From contig CM067509.1 in assembly GCA_034509495.1 (NCBI GenBank), positions 8,224,689-8,288,688 on the forward strand: a stretch of 64,000 nucleotides of DNA, written 5' to 3'. A program made the translations under genes and the position numbers. The notes beneath the pieces are model-generated. The model ran no database searches, was not told the origin of the DNA, and worked only from the letters and a program-made list of their open reading frames with translations. Shown one piece after another: positions 12,261 through 22,550 of this stretch; within the stretch, counting starts at the first letter, position 1; each line of letters opens with the position of its first letter. The stretch is from Acestrorhynchus altus (taxonomy: Eukaryota > Chordata > Actinopteri > Characiformes > Acestrorhynchidae).

Positions 12261-13212
12261 AGCTATAAGGTCACAGCAGTAATGGAGGTTAAGTGTGTGT
12301 GCACAGTAAAGTGGGTCAGCAGGACTGTCAATGCCTACTAATGAAGTGCTTTATCACTGCAGTTAACATTATAAAGACACACCAACCTGAAAAAAAAACT
12401 TTTCAACAGCATGAAGAGTGTGTCTCACTCTAGATCCTAACTCAGACCAAAATGTTAAACTGTTTCCCAATCACTGTATTTCTTGTCCATTTGTCTTTTA
12501 TAATTTTTTTAAATTTAATTCTAGTGATCTCAGCCCAGGGGAGAGGGTTGACTCACATGACAATCTCACAGGTCTGAGAGACACCAACTGCTTGGTGCCA
12601 CCAACCATGTATTTATTCACACATAGTAACACAATTCTCAAACCACAAACACGTGAGGAACACTTCCCTGAGTTACAACAAGGTCTGACCAGATCACCTG
12701 TTTCCCCACTAATAGAGACTGTGTGTCTGTATGCCTCCTGATGAGCCAGCATGGGCTATATTTACAGGAACAGATGTCAGAGTCCTCCTTAAGAGGGTGG
12801 CCTGCAATTAGGGCAACAAGAAACTAGAGAATCAACCTCCGGCTTCTTAACATTGTCTTAATCCTTTTAGTTTTGTTTAACTCTTTTGCTCGGGTCATTT
12901 ATGTTACTAAAGTTTCTGTTATTCGTATGGCAGTGCTAAAAAATAACAAGAGACCCTCTTTACTAATGTATATTTACACAAATATAACGACAATATATTT
13001 ATATAATATATTAGTTCAGCTGTAAAAATAAATACTGCATTAGGTCAATTTTTTGATGCCTGATTTTTCCAGAGTTGCATTCCTTATTCCTATAATTTAA
13101 AAAAGCCCATTAATTACTATAATAATAATAATACTAGTTCTAAAATTAACTATGTTGATAACAGTAACATTTTTAACAGTGAGAGACCAACAAATAAACA
13201 AACAGGTATTAC
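12260..13212. other. intron downstream of the last il1rapl exon in the window
   Basis: The stretch 12,500-12,860 is more GC-rich than its surroundings and includes an 84-codon minus-strand open frame with no recognisable protein. It might be an old retroelement, but I cannot assign it. The following il1rapl exon is not visible here. Confidence 0.3.
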
Positions 13213-13366
13213 CTGTCACACTCAAATATGTGGTCCTGCGCACCAGAAAGCCTCCAAAAGGCAGCTCACATGTGTAGTTTCCAATGTCATTCTCTGTCAC
13301 TTCCTGGAAGGACAAAGTGTCTGCAGACTGCTGTATAGTCTCTCTCCACTGCCACACACTGCACTC
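13213..13366 (-). CDS. il1rapl1: il1rapl Ig domain 2 exon (last exon in window)
   Basis: This 154-nt exon follows acceptor gatcag|GAG. It begins ECSVWQW, equivalent to ECRTKTW in mammals, and carries the Ig signature EVTENDIGNYTCEL, then FGGFLVRRTTYLSVT. The F-strand D-x-G-x-Y-x-C motif is intact, and NYT is a potential glycosylation site. The donor ACAG|gtaata leaves the frame in phase 1, as expected before the exon encoding (A)PLTDKPPK in relatives. That exon is not seen between here and base 1, so the rest of the gene lies off the left edge. The stretch after ECSVWQW (RETIQQSADTLSF) has diverged from mammals while the Ig core is conserved. Confidence 0.94.
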
Positions 13367-13421
13367 CTGATCACCAGAGAGAAAGCAAAAGAGAGACAGA
13401 GGTCAGAAAACAAAATAGAAG

Positions 13422-13423
<2 letters not shown>

Positions 13424-13468
<45 letters not shown>
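13424..13468. repeat. (GA)n tract, (CU)n in the il1rapl transcript
   Basis: Lies in the 322-nt intron, about 58 nt upstream of the Ig2 exon acceptor on the minus strand. There it is a pyrimidine tract of the kind bound by PTB-type proteins. Confidence 0.95.
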
Positions 13469-13472
<4 letters not shown>

Positions 13473-13602
13473 GAGGTAAAGAGAAAAGGAGAGCGAGGTT
13501 AAGCCAAAATAACACAATGCTTAGGGAGAGTTAAAACAAATAAAGTATAAATACAATAACTTCATCAAATACACAGAGAGAGTACTGACACCCAGAAGAA
13601 AG

Positions 13603-13603
<1 letters not shown>

Positions 13604-13685
<82 letters not shown>
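13604..13685. repeat. (CA)41, (GU)41 in the il1rapl transcript
   Basis: Uninterrupted over 82 bp. On the minus strand the donor of the 13,689-13,875 exon reads AAG|gta followed immediately by this GT repeat. The repeat fills about a quarter of the short intron. Confidence 0.97.
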
Positions 13686-13687
<2 letters not shown>

Positions 13688-13688
13688 C

Positions 13689-13875
13689 CTTGTACCACGT
13701 TATCTGTGGCATTTGGCCAGATTGAATGTAGTCTTGGATATCAGGGCAGGTGATGTCTCTGCTCTTGCCCAGTTCACCCTTCGCTGAATAGCGCAGTTTG
13801 GAGTTATAACAGGCCGCTGTGTCATTATCAGCCACCAGCAGAGTCATGGACACTTTCATACAGAATGATGAGTTC
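13689..13875 (-). CDS. il1rapl1: il1rapl Ig1/Ig2 linker exon
   Basis: This 187-nt exon has acceptor ctttaacag|G, which completes the Arg codon left by the previous exon, followed by 62 full codons. The product begins RNSSFCMKVSM, the family hallmark (RNSTYCMKVS in mammals). It continues through ADNDTAACYNSKLRY and ends in the second Ig domain with DITCPDIQDY and ITWYK. NSS and NDT are potential N-glycosylation sites. The donor is AAG|gtagtg, phase 0. The intronic (GT)n repeat starts at the fourth base of the intron, and the intron is only 322 nt. CPDIQDY resembles IL1RAPL2 (CPDMDDF) more than IL1RAPL1, so the paralogue call rests mainly on the neighbouring exons. Confidence 0.95.
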
Positions 13876-14479
13876 CTGTTAAAGTCAGAGAGAAACACAC
13901 TCACACTCTGCACTGACAAAGTACACAGTGATTCGCATACGCTTCATTCTGAGGGTTCCCGCTCAATCAGAAAATGGAATTGCACAGTCTGTGTAATTAT
14001 TGTACCAAAGTTTCAGCTGGTGATGTGCAGACCATTTTCCCCACTGTTATTTTTTTTCCATTTGAAACCAGATTTAAAAGGAATTAAATTAATAACCCTG
14101 AATTTGGGTAAGAGAGAAATCATTGCTCAGATAAATGCTTTAATGTATATAATTCCATTTCATACCTTTGTTTGTATAAAGTAGTAGCCTATAGCTAATG
14201 AATCTTAAACTTTTTAAATATTTCATTAAAAACAATTTGGGACTGTGGGCAGGTCCTGCTGAGAAACTGGCATCTCCATAAAGCTAAAACATTGCAGAAA
14301 CATTCCACAGTACAAGAATGAGTAAGTTGAGTCCTGTGGTGAAGTGGCATCCAGTGCAAACAAGAATGTGCAAAGATACAAAGTATATAGTTATAAAGTA
14401 ATAAGTGACATGATATGCAAAGTAGCTGTCTATAAAATATAAAAAATATTAACCAGTAACTGAAAGGAGTCTCAGATGT
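13876..14479. other. intron between Ig1 and linker exons, left part
   Basis: No exon or confident repeat family apart from possible 3' sequence of a minus-strand non-LTR element near 14,300-14,480. Confidence 0.3.
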
Positions 14480-14800
14480 CCCTCAGCCTAACATACTGTG
14501 ATCTGCCAGTGAGGTAGTTAGTGATCCAGGTTACCAGGTGAGGCTTCACCTGCATCCTGTCTGGCTTGTCTTTGAGTAGAAGGGGCTGTAGAGTGTTGAA
14601 GGCATTGTTCTCACAGTGCCACTCCCCTTATCCAGGTGGAAATATGTTTGATGAAAGAGGTAGAGGATGCATCTTCTACAACCACCATCTCCTCATAGGC
14701 AAAATGTAGGAGATCTAGTGCTTATTGAACCTAGGGCATGAGTAGATGGACGTTCCAAGGTCTTCATGATGTGAGATGTTAAAGTGACTGCCTGAAGTCA
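14480..14800 (-). mobile_element. non-LTR retrotransposon RT-domain fragment
   Basis: Read on the minus strand, blocks such as 'tactcaaagacaagcc' and 'gcaggtgaagcctcacctgg' encode the region after the FFDFSSAFNTIQP motif of a fish non-LTR reverse transcriptase (D/EKLQ..V.PHLVTWI..YLT). It is heavily decayed with frame breaks. It could derive from the same family as the 15.1-kb piece, but the order is not collinear. Confidence 0.55.
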
Positions 14801-14865
14801 TTAGGCATGCTGGGGCACACTTTTTCTATAGTATGTACAGTATAGTATTTACAATATGAACACAA

Positions 14866-14955
14866 ACAAACAAACAAACAAACAAACAATAAATAAATAA
14901 ATAAATAAACAGCAATAATAATAACAATAACAATAATAATAATAATAACAACAAC

Positions 14956-15018
<63 letters not shown>
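14866..15018. repeat. (CAAA)n/(TAAA)n plus (AAT)n compound microsatellite
   Basis: CAAA and TAAA units (14,866-14,912) pass into a nearly pure AAT tract of about 100 bp. Confidence 0.95.
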
Positions 15019-15020
<2 letters not shown>

Positions 15021-15094
15021 CAATAATAATAATAAACCAAAGAAAAAAACAGAGATAGAAGAAGTATTGAACATTATGTTGTATTGAAAAAGTA

Positions 15095-15530
15095 AATAAT
15101 GTGGAATTTAACTCTTTGTGTCTTTGGTCTGCTGAGAGCACTACTGATTGTACAGTCTAACAGCAGGGAGGAAGGACCTGCAATCCCGGTTCTTCACACA
15201 CTTAGGGTGAAACAGCCTGTCAGTGAAGGAGCTGCCCAAGGCTGCCAGAATCTCATGCATGGGGTGGGAGTCATTCTCCAGCATGAATGCCAGCTTAGCT
15301 AACATTCTTCTGTTTCCTACCACCTGTACTGGGTCTAGGAGGCTTCCCAGGACAGAACTGGCCCTTTTAATGAGTTTTTCAATCTTTTCCTGTCTGTCAT
15401 CAAAATACTGCTGCCCCAGCACACCACACCATAAGATGGTAGATGATACCACTGTGCTTCCTGCACCCCAAATGACCTCAGCTTTCACATTAGGTGGAGT
15501 CTTCCAGAGCATGCTAAGTGCAGTAAAAAT
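15095..15530 (-). mobile_element. non-LTR retrotransposon C-terminal fragment
   Basis: A 123-codon minus-strand frame includes LGQQYFDDRQEKIEKLIKRA, SSVLGSLLDPVQVV, NRRMLAKL, SHPMHEI and DCRSFLPAVRLYN. This is the conserved C-terminus of a fish LINE of the L2/Rex1-like group, including the final RSFLP..VRLYN block. A related piece in the same orientation lies at 39,850-40,300. Confidence 0.8.
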
Positions 15531-15769
15531 TCCTTGTATTTTATTACTTGCCAGCTCTGTTCATTTCAAATGCACTGTAAGTACACACATACCTTATATG
15601 ATTCACACTGTCTTGCATTATAATGAGTGTATGTCCATTAAAATCCATTAGAGAGAGTACTGTCTGAGGGCTTGGATCTTCATAGCTACTGAAACCTAGA
15701 TAAGGTTGTGACCTCCCACCTTGTACATGGATACCAAGAGTGCTCCTGGTGAACTGACACAGCAAAACT
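15531..15769. other. intronic DNA, nothing recognised
   Basis: No identifiable feature. Confidence 0.3.
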
Positions 15770-15819
15770 GTTGTTTTTAAAGCATAACATATACTTTACA
15801 AAAATGTTGCTGGTTAGCC

Positions 15820-16532
15820 CTCGCTCTCTCCTCTTTCCCCCATCATTCCTCTTTTCTCCCTACCTCCCTTTCACCCACCCTCAGTGCTTATATCCTTCCT
15901 TCCCCCCTGTTCACTCCCTCCTACAGTCCCTCTATCCTTCCTGCCTCCCACCATCTCCCCCCACTTCCTTCCTCCCTGTGCCCCCCATTCTCTTTCTGCC
16001 CTTCCCTCTCCCATCAATCCTACGTCTCTCTAAATCCATCCTTTCTACCTCCCTCTCTTCCTAATTCCTTTCCTCCCTCCATCCCTTCCTCCCTTTCTCC
16101 CAGCCTCAGTTCATCTAACCACCTACTCCCCCTTCATCCTTTTCTCTCTCTCACTACCTCCTTTCCTCCCTCCTTCCCTCTGTATTAGCCTCCTTCCCTC
16201 AGTCCTTCTACCCCTCCTTCCTCCCTCTTTATCTCTTTCCCCAATTCATCATTTCTTACTTTATCCCTCTCCTTCCTCCCTCTATATCTTCATTAATTCT
16301 CCCTCTCTTTCCCATTCCTTTCTTCCTCCTAGCCTCTCTCCTTCCTCCTGCCCTCCCCCATTCTCTATCCCTTCTTTTCTCCCCAACCTTTCTCTCTCCT
16401 TACCTCCTTCGTCCCTCCCCCAGCCTCCTTCCTTCCCTCTCTCTCTTAATCCTGCTTGCAGATCTGCCTCCCCTTCCTTTCTTCTCCCCTACCCCTCCAT
16501 TTGCATTCTCTCTCTCTCTCTCTCTCTCTCTC
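15820..16532. repeat. long pyrimidine tract ending in (CT)n
   Basis: About 700 bp of plus strand is almost wholly C and T, made of loosely repeated 'ccttcctccc' and 'ctctctcc' blocks, and closes with a pure CT microsatellite at 16,506-16,532. The plus-strand open frame in it is a composition artefact. Confidence 0.93.
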
Positions 16533-17029
16533 TTTATATACAACAAGTAGATAATTATAGGTTATTGTTATTTAGAGAGAAGCTTTCAAACTGCATCAAC
16601 CACTATTACTAAAATTAGTGTTTTTGATCCCGTTTTGTTCTGATAAAACAGTTGTTCAATCATTTATGCAAGAAAATCTTCAGTACATTATCCCAGGAGG
16701 TGAAACTCAAAATACCTCTAAAGAAAGGGAAGCTGTTTCGCTGTTATTGAACATCTGCTCATTCTATTTATATTGTGAATTCCAATTATATTAAGGCAAG
16801 GGTGCTTAACAGAAAACCCACTCACTTCTTAACTTCACAAGTTAACTTCTTAATACAATAATATTTGACAAGTACATACTCTAGCAAAAAATGATCAAAA
16901 GCCATTTTTATTTTTGCTGACATAATAGAGTAATTAATTGCCATTGTCTATTTACATACCTATTTTTAACTTACCATTTACATCTGATATCAAATAACAA
17001 CTGTGTAGATACCCACACAAGAATCACAT
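16533..17029. other. intronic DNA, nothing recognised
   Basis: AT-rich; no identifiable feature. Confidence 0.3.
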
Positions 17030-18345
17030 AAAAATTGAATTTTAGATTTAGGCCCCATCATCATATTTTAGGGCCATTTCTGTTCACTCTTTACATGCTT
17101 CCCCTAGGCACAGTTGTAAACAGACATGACATTAACCCCCACTGTTATGCAGACTATACCCAACTGTACATATTAGACAAACCTGATGATAAACCTAGAT
17201 TAAAGAAATTGAAGGACTGCGTAAAAGACGTAAAATCTTGGCTGTTGTATAAATTCTGTATGATTATAAAATTCTCTTACTGACATATAAATCTCTACAT
17301 GGGCTCATTACTGAGTACCTATAAGATCTTATTTCCAATTATGATCCACCATGATTACTAAGGTCACAGAGTGCTGGCTTCTTAATAGATCCCAGAATTC
17401 AGCAGTCTTCAGCAGGGTGAAGGGCCTTTTCTTACAACCCCCCCCCCCCCCCCCCCAAAGGTCTGGAATAACATTCCAGATAATGTTCAAGACTCAGACA
17501 CAGATATCTTCAAGAATATGCTGAAAACTCAATTGTGAAGAGCAGCTTTTGGTTATTTATGTCTTGCCTTGGTTTAAAACTACAGAACCAGGGGTCCATG
17601 TACACAGAGAATTTTTGTAAACTGGGATTTTGGTGCTGAGGTCGGAACGGTTCATGCGATGGTGGAGTGTTTGTATGCCAATATTTCAGGATGTCACATT
17701 CTCTCCTTTTAGTTGGACTGTCAGGAAACAAGGATATTTTTCATTCTCTGTTCTCTTTTTAAATTTCAAACTAATTCATCTCTGTATCTTTTCCGAGTTA
17801 ATGATGACCCACCAGCCAGAACTGATTATGTCCTAACCTCAAGCTCTTCTGCCCCACCTGAGAAGGACTCCAAGCTCCCCTGATACATGTCTATATTGGC
17901 TCTCCACCTTCCACCTACTGGACCTGGATTAGTTTCCCACCCTGCCATGGACTAACTGCTCACCCACCATCACCAACTGTAGAAATCTACTGTTAATATT
18001 ATGTCCACCAGAGAATTAACATTACTTCAGTACCCGAGTAATAGAACAGAGGTATAGGGGTCCAGTGTCCCCTAACAATGTATAAGTAGTTTGACCAGAG
18101 GGGGATGGGTCCTCCCCTTGTGAGCCTGGTTCCTCCCAAGGTTTCTTCCTCCAGCTGAGGGAGTTTTTCCTTGCCACTGTCGCCATGTGGCTTGCTCACT
18201 AGGGCATCTGTCATTTATACTTTGTCTCTGTTTTAACCTTTCTTATTTATTTATGTATTTATTTAATTTCTGTGAAGCTGCTCTGTTACAACTTCAGTTG
18301 TGAAGAGCGCTATTAAAAATAAATTTTGATTGATTGATTGATTGA
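17030..18345 (+). mobile_element. L2-like LINE, 5'-truncated and internally deleted
   Basis: Plus-strand frames start in the RT domain (FRPHHH, GPFLFTLYMLPLG, then NPHCYADYTQLYI, which holds the catalytic YADD-like box as YADY). They jump through a deletion to 'FCMIIKFSY'/'KSLHGLITEY'. The 3' UTR runs from about 17,640 to the 'gtgaagagcgctattaaaaataaa' end, followed by a (TGAT)n tail. A C-run at 17,440-17,456 interrupts it. The 3' UTR is nearly identical to that of the 58.8-60.3 kb copy. Confidence 0.88.
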
Positions 18346-18439
18346 TATTAACAGGAAACCACGTGCACAGAAACTGTGTTCATTATCATCAATTGACCTT
18401 AATGAAGCCAACCTGTAGAAAGTTGCTGCAAGTTTCTTT

Positions 18440-18950
18440 CAAAATATAATGTGTATAACACAAAAACATGCACATTGGACCACTGCTACACCACCTTCTG
18501 GGATGCATACAAAGCCATCCCCGGCCTCCATTCAACAAATCAGATTATCTGGAAGAGGTTAAACATATTCACAGACTTTAAGAGGAAGTCTTACTCCCTG
18601 AGCAGCACTCTGCTTCCTGATGAGTTGAAGTCCTTCTATAGTCCAACACACCTTCCATCTCTATAGCTGATGTGTGCAGATCCGGATGTGGAGAGCATCC
18701 GGATTGGCTGAATCACCATCTGGTACAGGAACTGCACTGCTCTTGAGTGTGGTGCACACAGTCCAGCACATCACTGGGGTTCATCTCCCAAACCCACCCA
18801 AGCCACTGCCTGTTCTCAAAGTTGCCCAGTGGTAGAAGGTACAGAAGTATGAAGGCCAGTTCCGAGACACCTTCTTCGCCCAGGCTACCAGGCTGCTAAA
18901 CAGGCATTAGCACAGTGTTCCAGTCTACAGTCACAGTTGACTTGATTTGA
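18440..18950 (+). mobile_element. non-LTR retrotransposon fragments (endonuclease and C-terminal pieces)
   Basis: The first part encodes 'LDHCYTTFWDAYKAIPGLHSTNQI', the C-terminal end of an AP-endonuclease domain in fish LINEs (HCYTN..AYKA.P..LG.SDH). From about 18,665 the sequence jumps to a 3' coding end ('vesIRIGWITIWYRNCTA...'). The copy therefore has a large internal deletion. Confidence 0.7.
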
Positions 18951-18954
18951 TTTC

Positions 18955-19235
18955 GTAGTCAGATTAGTCTCACTTGCAGCACTAATGAAATCTTTCTACC
19001 TTTCCTGCGTTAATGATGGACCACCAGACCAGGCAAATAGGTGGCTAACCTTAAGCTTCCCTGCCATCCCCTCAGAGACCCTAATAATCTGTTCTTGTTT
19101 CTATTCTCTCCACCATCAAACTAGCATTACGTCAGTACACCTGAGTATTACAATGTGATATGCAGTGGTCCAGTGTCCCCAGAGGATGGGTCCCCCCTTC
19201 TGAGCCTGGTTCCTCCCATGGTTTCTTGCTAAATA
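18955..19235 (+). mobile_element. diverged L2-like LINE 3' UTR
   Basis: Shares with 17,790-18,150 the order 'gttaatgatg', 'ccaccag', 'gtcagtac', 'ccagtgtcccc' and 'gagcctggttcctccca', but is clearly older. Confidence 0.65.
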
Positions 19236-19804
19236 AAATGCTTAGTGAGGTACTATACATACAAACTGGGTCCTAGATTGAAAGTGACATTCCCTGATGC
19301 AAATGTTGGCATGATGAGCAGATTATCAGATTTAACCTTAAGCAGACAGAAATCTGAGCCAACGAGAGGCTCCGAGAGCTCCACAGCTGTTTAATATGCG
19401 TGCTTGTGGCCCACAGCATTGTGGGATAGTGTCAGGGTGTCAGCATGTGATTGATGGATGACAGAGCTTTTCTCTGTCCTCTGCTGTCTTTACTGGAGCT
19501 CACTTACACTTTTACTGGTTCTGAGCTCACAAACACACACCAGCTATAATAGACACATGCAAAAATGCATAACAGAGGTTCTACACAGACTCTAATGATT
19601 CTGTGGCAACGTAGCACTTTTACAAGGCAGAAAATACAAGACAGATCAGCACACATACTTGCTATTATTCTAAAATAACCTCAAACATGTGCATGCATCT
19701 TCAGAATGGCCATGGGATTGTGTTGTACTCTCATCCACCAGGTTGAGTGCATGTCTGAGTGCCTTGTGTGTGCACACGTGCATGTGAATTCATATATGTG
19801 CATT

Positions 19805-19806
<2 letters not shown>
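19236..19806. other. intronic DNA, nothing recognised
   Basis: No exon or repeat family identified. Confidence 0.3.
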
Positions 19807-19835
<29 letters not shown>

Positions 19836-19879
19836 ATGTATGTATGTATGTATGTATGTATGTATGTATGTATGTATGT
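19807..19879. repeat. (GTAT)n microsatellite
   Basis: About 16 tetranucleotide units after a short GT tract. Confidence 0.97.
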
Positions 19880-20774
19880 CAGCTGCTTAATACATCCAGT
19901 ATCATTCAGCATTTGCTTGGTCTTTAGATTAGGTTACACTTAGCTTTTGGTCCAGTATACAATAATAAACCTTACATTTCAAAAATATATAAATGTAAGT
20001 CAGAATTAACTGCTAAACATGAATGAATGTACTACAACTGGGTAAAAACCTGATAATGATATGATAATTATTATCACTTATGTAAGTAATGCAAAGTAAA
20101 AGTAGTAGTATTTAACAATGCAAATACAGATCTCAAATCTAATGTGTAATAGATAAGCTAGAGTTTCTGATACGATTTTTGATGCCAATGATATCCAGGA
20201 ATGATTCAGTTTACAGGAAGCTCAGTCATGTATCTGCATTCCTGGTGGTGCTCTATTTCATCTGGTAGTATGCAGTCTACTGCTGCGCAAAACCATAAGA
20301 AGCTAGTCTAATTACTGTCTACATTCTCCAGGGACATAAATCAAAGCCTGTTATCATTTGCTGCTTTCAAAGTTGTCATTGTTATTGTTAACTTAAAACC
20401 TAATTTATGTAATGTTTTGCAGCATCTAGATTCTGGTGCTGGAGCAAGGAGAAAAAACAGAGTGCAGGTGTAGGCCTGTCACAAAAACTATTTTTGACAT
20501 TATACTGTCCCACAAATATAATATATGGACAAAAGTATGGTTTGTTCCAAAATCAATAGGAGACCAAGTGTGAGAACCTGAAAGACTCAGACCAACGACC
20601 ACCACTACAGCTTCAATCCCCAGGCCGTCATCCTCCTCAACAAGGACCTGTCTCACATCCAACTGCTCTTAACTGCTTCTTTATTCACTTTATTACATAA
20701 ACTGCAATAAATCATCTGAATAACAGTAACATTATTGTAGTCAGTGCACAAGTGCTCTTTAACTTGCCATTACA

Positions 20775-20775
<1 letters not shown>
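19880..20775. other. intronic DNA, nothing recognised
   Basis: Contains one Tc1-end-like phrase at about 20,524 ('atatggacaaaagtatgg'). Confidence 0.3.
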
Positions 20776-20813
<38 letters not shown>

Positions 20814-20891
20814 AATTATGTTTCCACTTCACTTATAATTGCTGTTCAACTCTCTTAACTTACACATTATGTACTCAGTATTGTAGCATTG

Positions 20892-20923
<32 letters not shown>

Positions 20924-21222
20924 CCCAACTTGCCAACTCATCTCGAAAGTATTGAGTAGAGCACCATATTTTCAGAAAACAGTTCCAAAGCTACACAGCT
21001 TTGTGCTGGGGGCATTCTACCCCTTCAGGGCACTAAAGGCATGCAGAATGGTACCAAAAATTTACATTTATGCAGGCAATCCTATTCTAAGGAATTACAC
21101 AAACTGTGTGTGTGCACATTTGCAGATTTGTGTCAACAATGGGTGCAACTTCAAGTAAAGCTGAAATCATTCATTAGAAGGAGTGTCCACAAATATTTGA
21201 ACATAAAAAGAAATTGCAATTG

Positions 21223-21254
<32 letters not shown>
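20776..21254. mobile_element. MITE-like repeat bounded by (AT)n tracts
   Basis: AT tracts lie at 20,776-20,811, 20,892-20,921 and 21,223-21,254. Between them, 20,930-21,205 includes 'ggcattctaccccttcagggc', 'aaattacacaaactgtgtgtg' style text and the end 'ggagtgtccacaaatatttgaacata', typical of a non-autonomous fish DNA transposon. There are no valid genes here. Confidence 0.55.
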
Positions 21255-21256
<2 letters not shown>

Positions 21257-21695
21257 CAGTAGCCTACACTTAAAAAAATATATATATCAAGCTAAATGCC
21301 TAATTACCACAAGATGATTAGCCTTCTAGAGCAATATATAACTGCACTAATGGATTGGAAATAAGTTTTTAAAGTTTTAAAGTTTTTAAAGAATTTTGCT
21401 TAAAGTTGATGCACTATTTTATGGGTGGTCACAGGCAACTATGAACCATTTAGTTTAAAACATGCCTATTTTTCCATCATTTTGACAACTGCCTCATACA
21501 TGATGCTAAAACAAAAAAGTATTACTGGATATATTGCTAGATAGTTGATCATTTATAATAATAGTTAGGTCAAGATTATTATAGCTTTTCAGGAAAGACA
21601 AAATCAGAGGTCAACATTATTATTAGTTATTATTAGATATACCATAAGTATGCATGATGTAGTTAAGGACTCATATTCCATTGTATGCATGCATA

Positions 21696-21700
<5 letters not shown>
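21255..21700. other. intronic DNA, nothing recognised
   Basis: AT-rich, with no identifiable feature. Confidence 0.3.

Positions 21701-21749
<49 letters not shown>
21701..21749. repeat. (GT)n, (CA)n in the il1rapl transcript
   Basis: About 24 units. It begins roughly 20-25 nt inside the intron after the Ig1 exon donor, where CA-rich RNA is a known type of hnRNP L binding site. Confidence 0.96.
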
Positions 21750-21752
<3 letters not shown>

Positions 21753-21773
21753 ACACATGTATTGCATTCTAAC

Positions 21774-22059
21774 CTGAGTACACAGGAGTATAGGCCGGCA
21801 TCCTGTAGCTCTGCAGGTCTGAACCAGATGGCATCCTCCTCTTTGCTCATGCGCAAGCCGTCAAATGTGATTGGCTCTTCAAAGTCTCCATGACCCAGCC
21901 CTGAGCTTCGGTACCACATCAGACTCAGCCCAACACTCTGAGCCTGAGAGTAATTCGCCCGGATATAGCCGTAAAATAGAGCACACTTTATTCGCACTGG
22001 CTCACCGTGCAGCACACGATACTTTAGATAGTCCACTGACCAGTCTGTGCAGCCATCCA
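21774..22059 (-). CDS. il1rapl1: il1rapl Ig domain 1 exon
   Basis: This 286-nt exon encodes most of the first extracellular Ig domain. The acceptor ctctttgtag|TG completes the split Val codon of the previous exon, giving KRGS-V-DGCTDW. Visible family landmarks are DGCTDWSVD, EPVRIKCALFYGYIR, the Ig tryptophan in LMWYRSS, GDFEEPITFDG, RMSKEEDAIWFRP and LQDAGLYSCVL. NYS is a possible N-glycosylation site. The donor CTCAG|gttaga ends it in phase 2. In known IL1RAPL proteins the Ig domains bind presynaptic PTP-delta (PTPRD) and organise excitatory synapses. GDFEEPI and IWFRP favour IL1RAPL1, whereas VDGC and WSVD also occur in IL1RAPL2. A (CT)n tract is the pyrimidine tract of its acceptor, and a CA repeat lies about 20 nt past its donor. 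Confidence 0.95.
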
Positions 22060-22066
22060 CTACAAA

Positions 22067-22091
22067 GAGAGAGAGAGAGAGAGAGAGAGAG
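22067..22091. repeat. (GA)n forming the Ig1 acceptor pyrimidine tract
   Basis: On the minus strand it reads (CT)n and then ttgtag, directly adjoining the Ig1 exon. Confidence 0.95.
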
Positions 22092-22448
22092 CTGAAGGGA
22101 GGTTCCACTGCTACTCCATTACTCCACTCCAAGCTTGGAATTAATGTTTAAATAATATAAACAATATAAAAAGTGATTGCACTTACAAGATATAAGTAAA
22201 TGTAAAAGAAATATGAAACTGTGATTGTTTTATGACTATTGATATGAAATTGCACTGTGATAGGTAGTTTATGTACACATTTATACAGTATGTATGTATG
22301 TATGTATGTATTCATTTAAATGCATTTTTCTGACAAAGAAGTACACATCTTTAAAAGAAAATGGTCCTGGGTACATTTATTTTTTGAGGGAGGTTTGGGT
22401 CTGAAATGGGTAGGTGTATACAAACAAGGTCAAAAATACAACTTGATT
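22092..22448. other. intron 2, nothing recognised
   Basis: Contains a short (GTAT)n tract at about 22,289-22,310. Confidence 0.3.

Positions 22449-22550
<102 letters not shown>

Noticed and set aside
12498..12752. Minus-strand 84-codon frame, considered as a downstream il1rapl exon
   Set aside because: No resemblance to the third Ig domain and no phase 1 acceptor followed by the expected PLTDKPPK-type start.
15771..16064. 97-codon Pro/Ser/Leu-rich frame
   Set aside because: Composition artefact of the pyrimidine tract.
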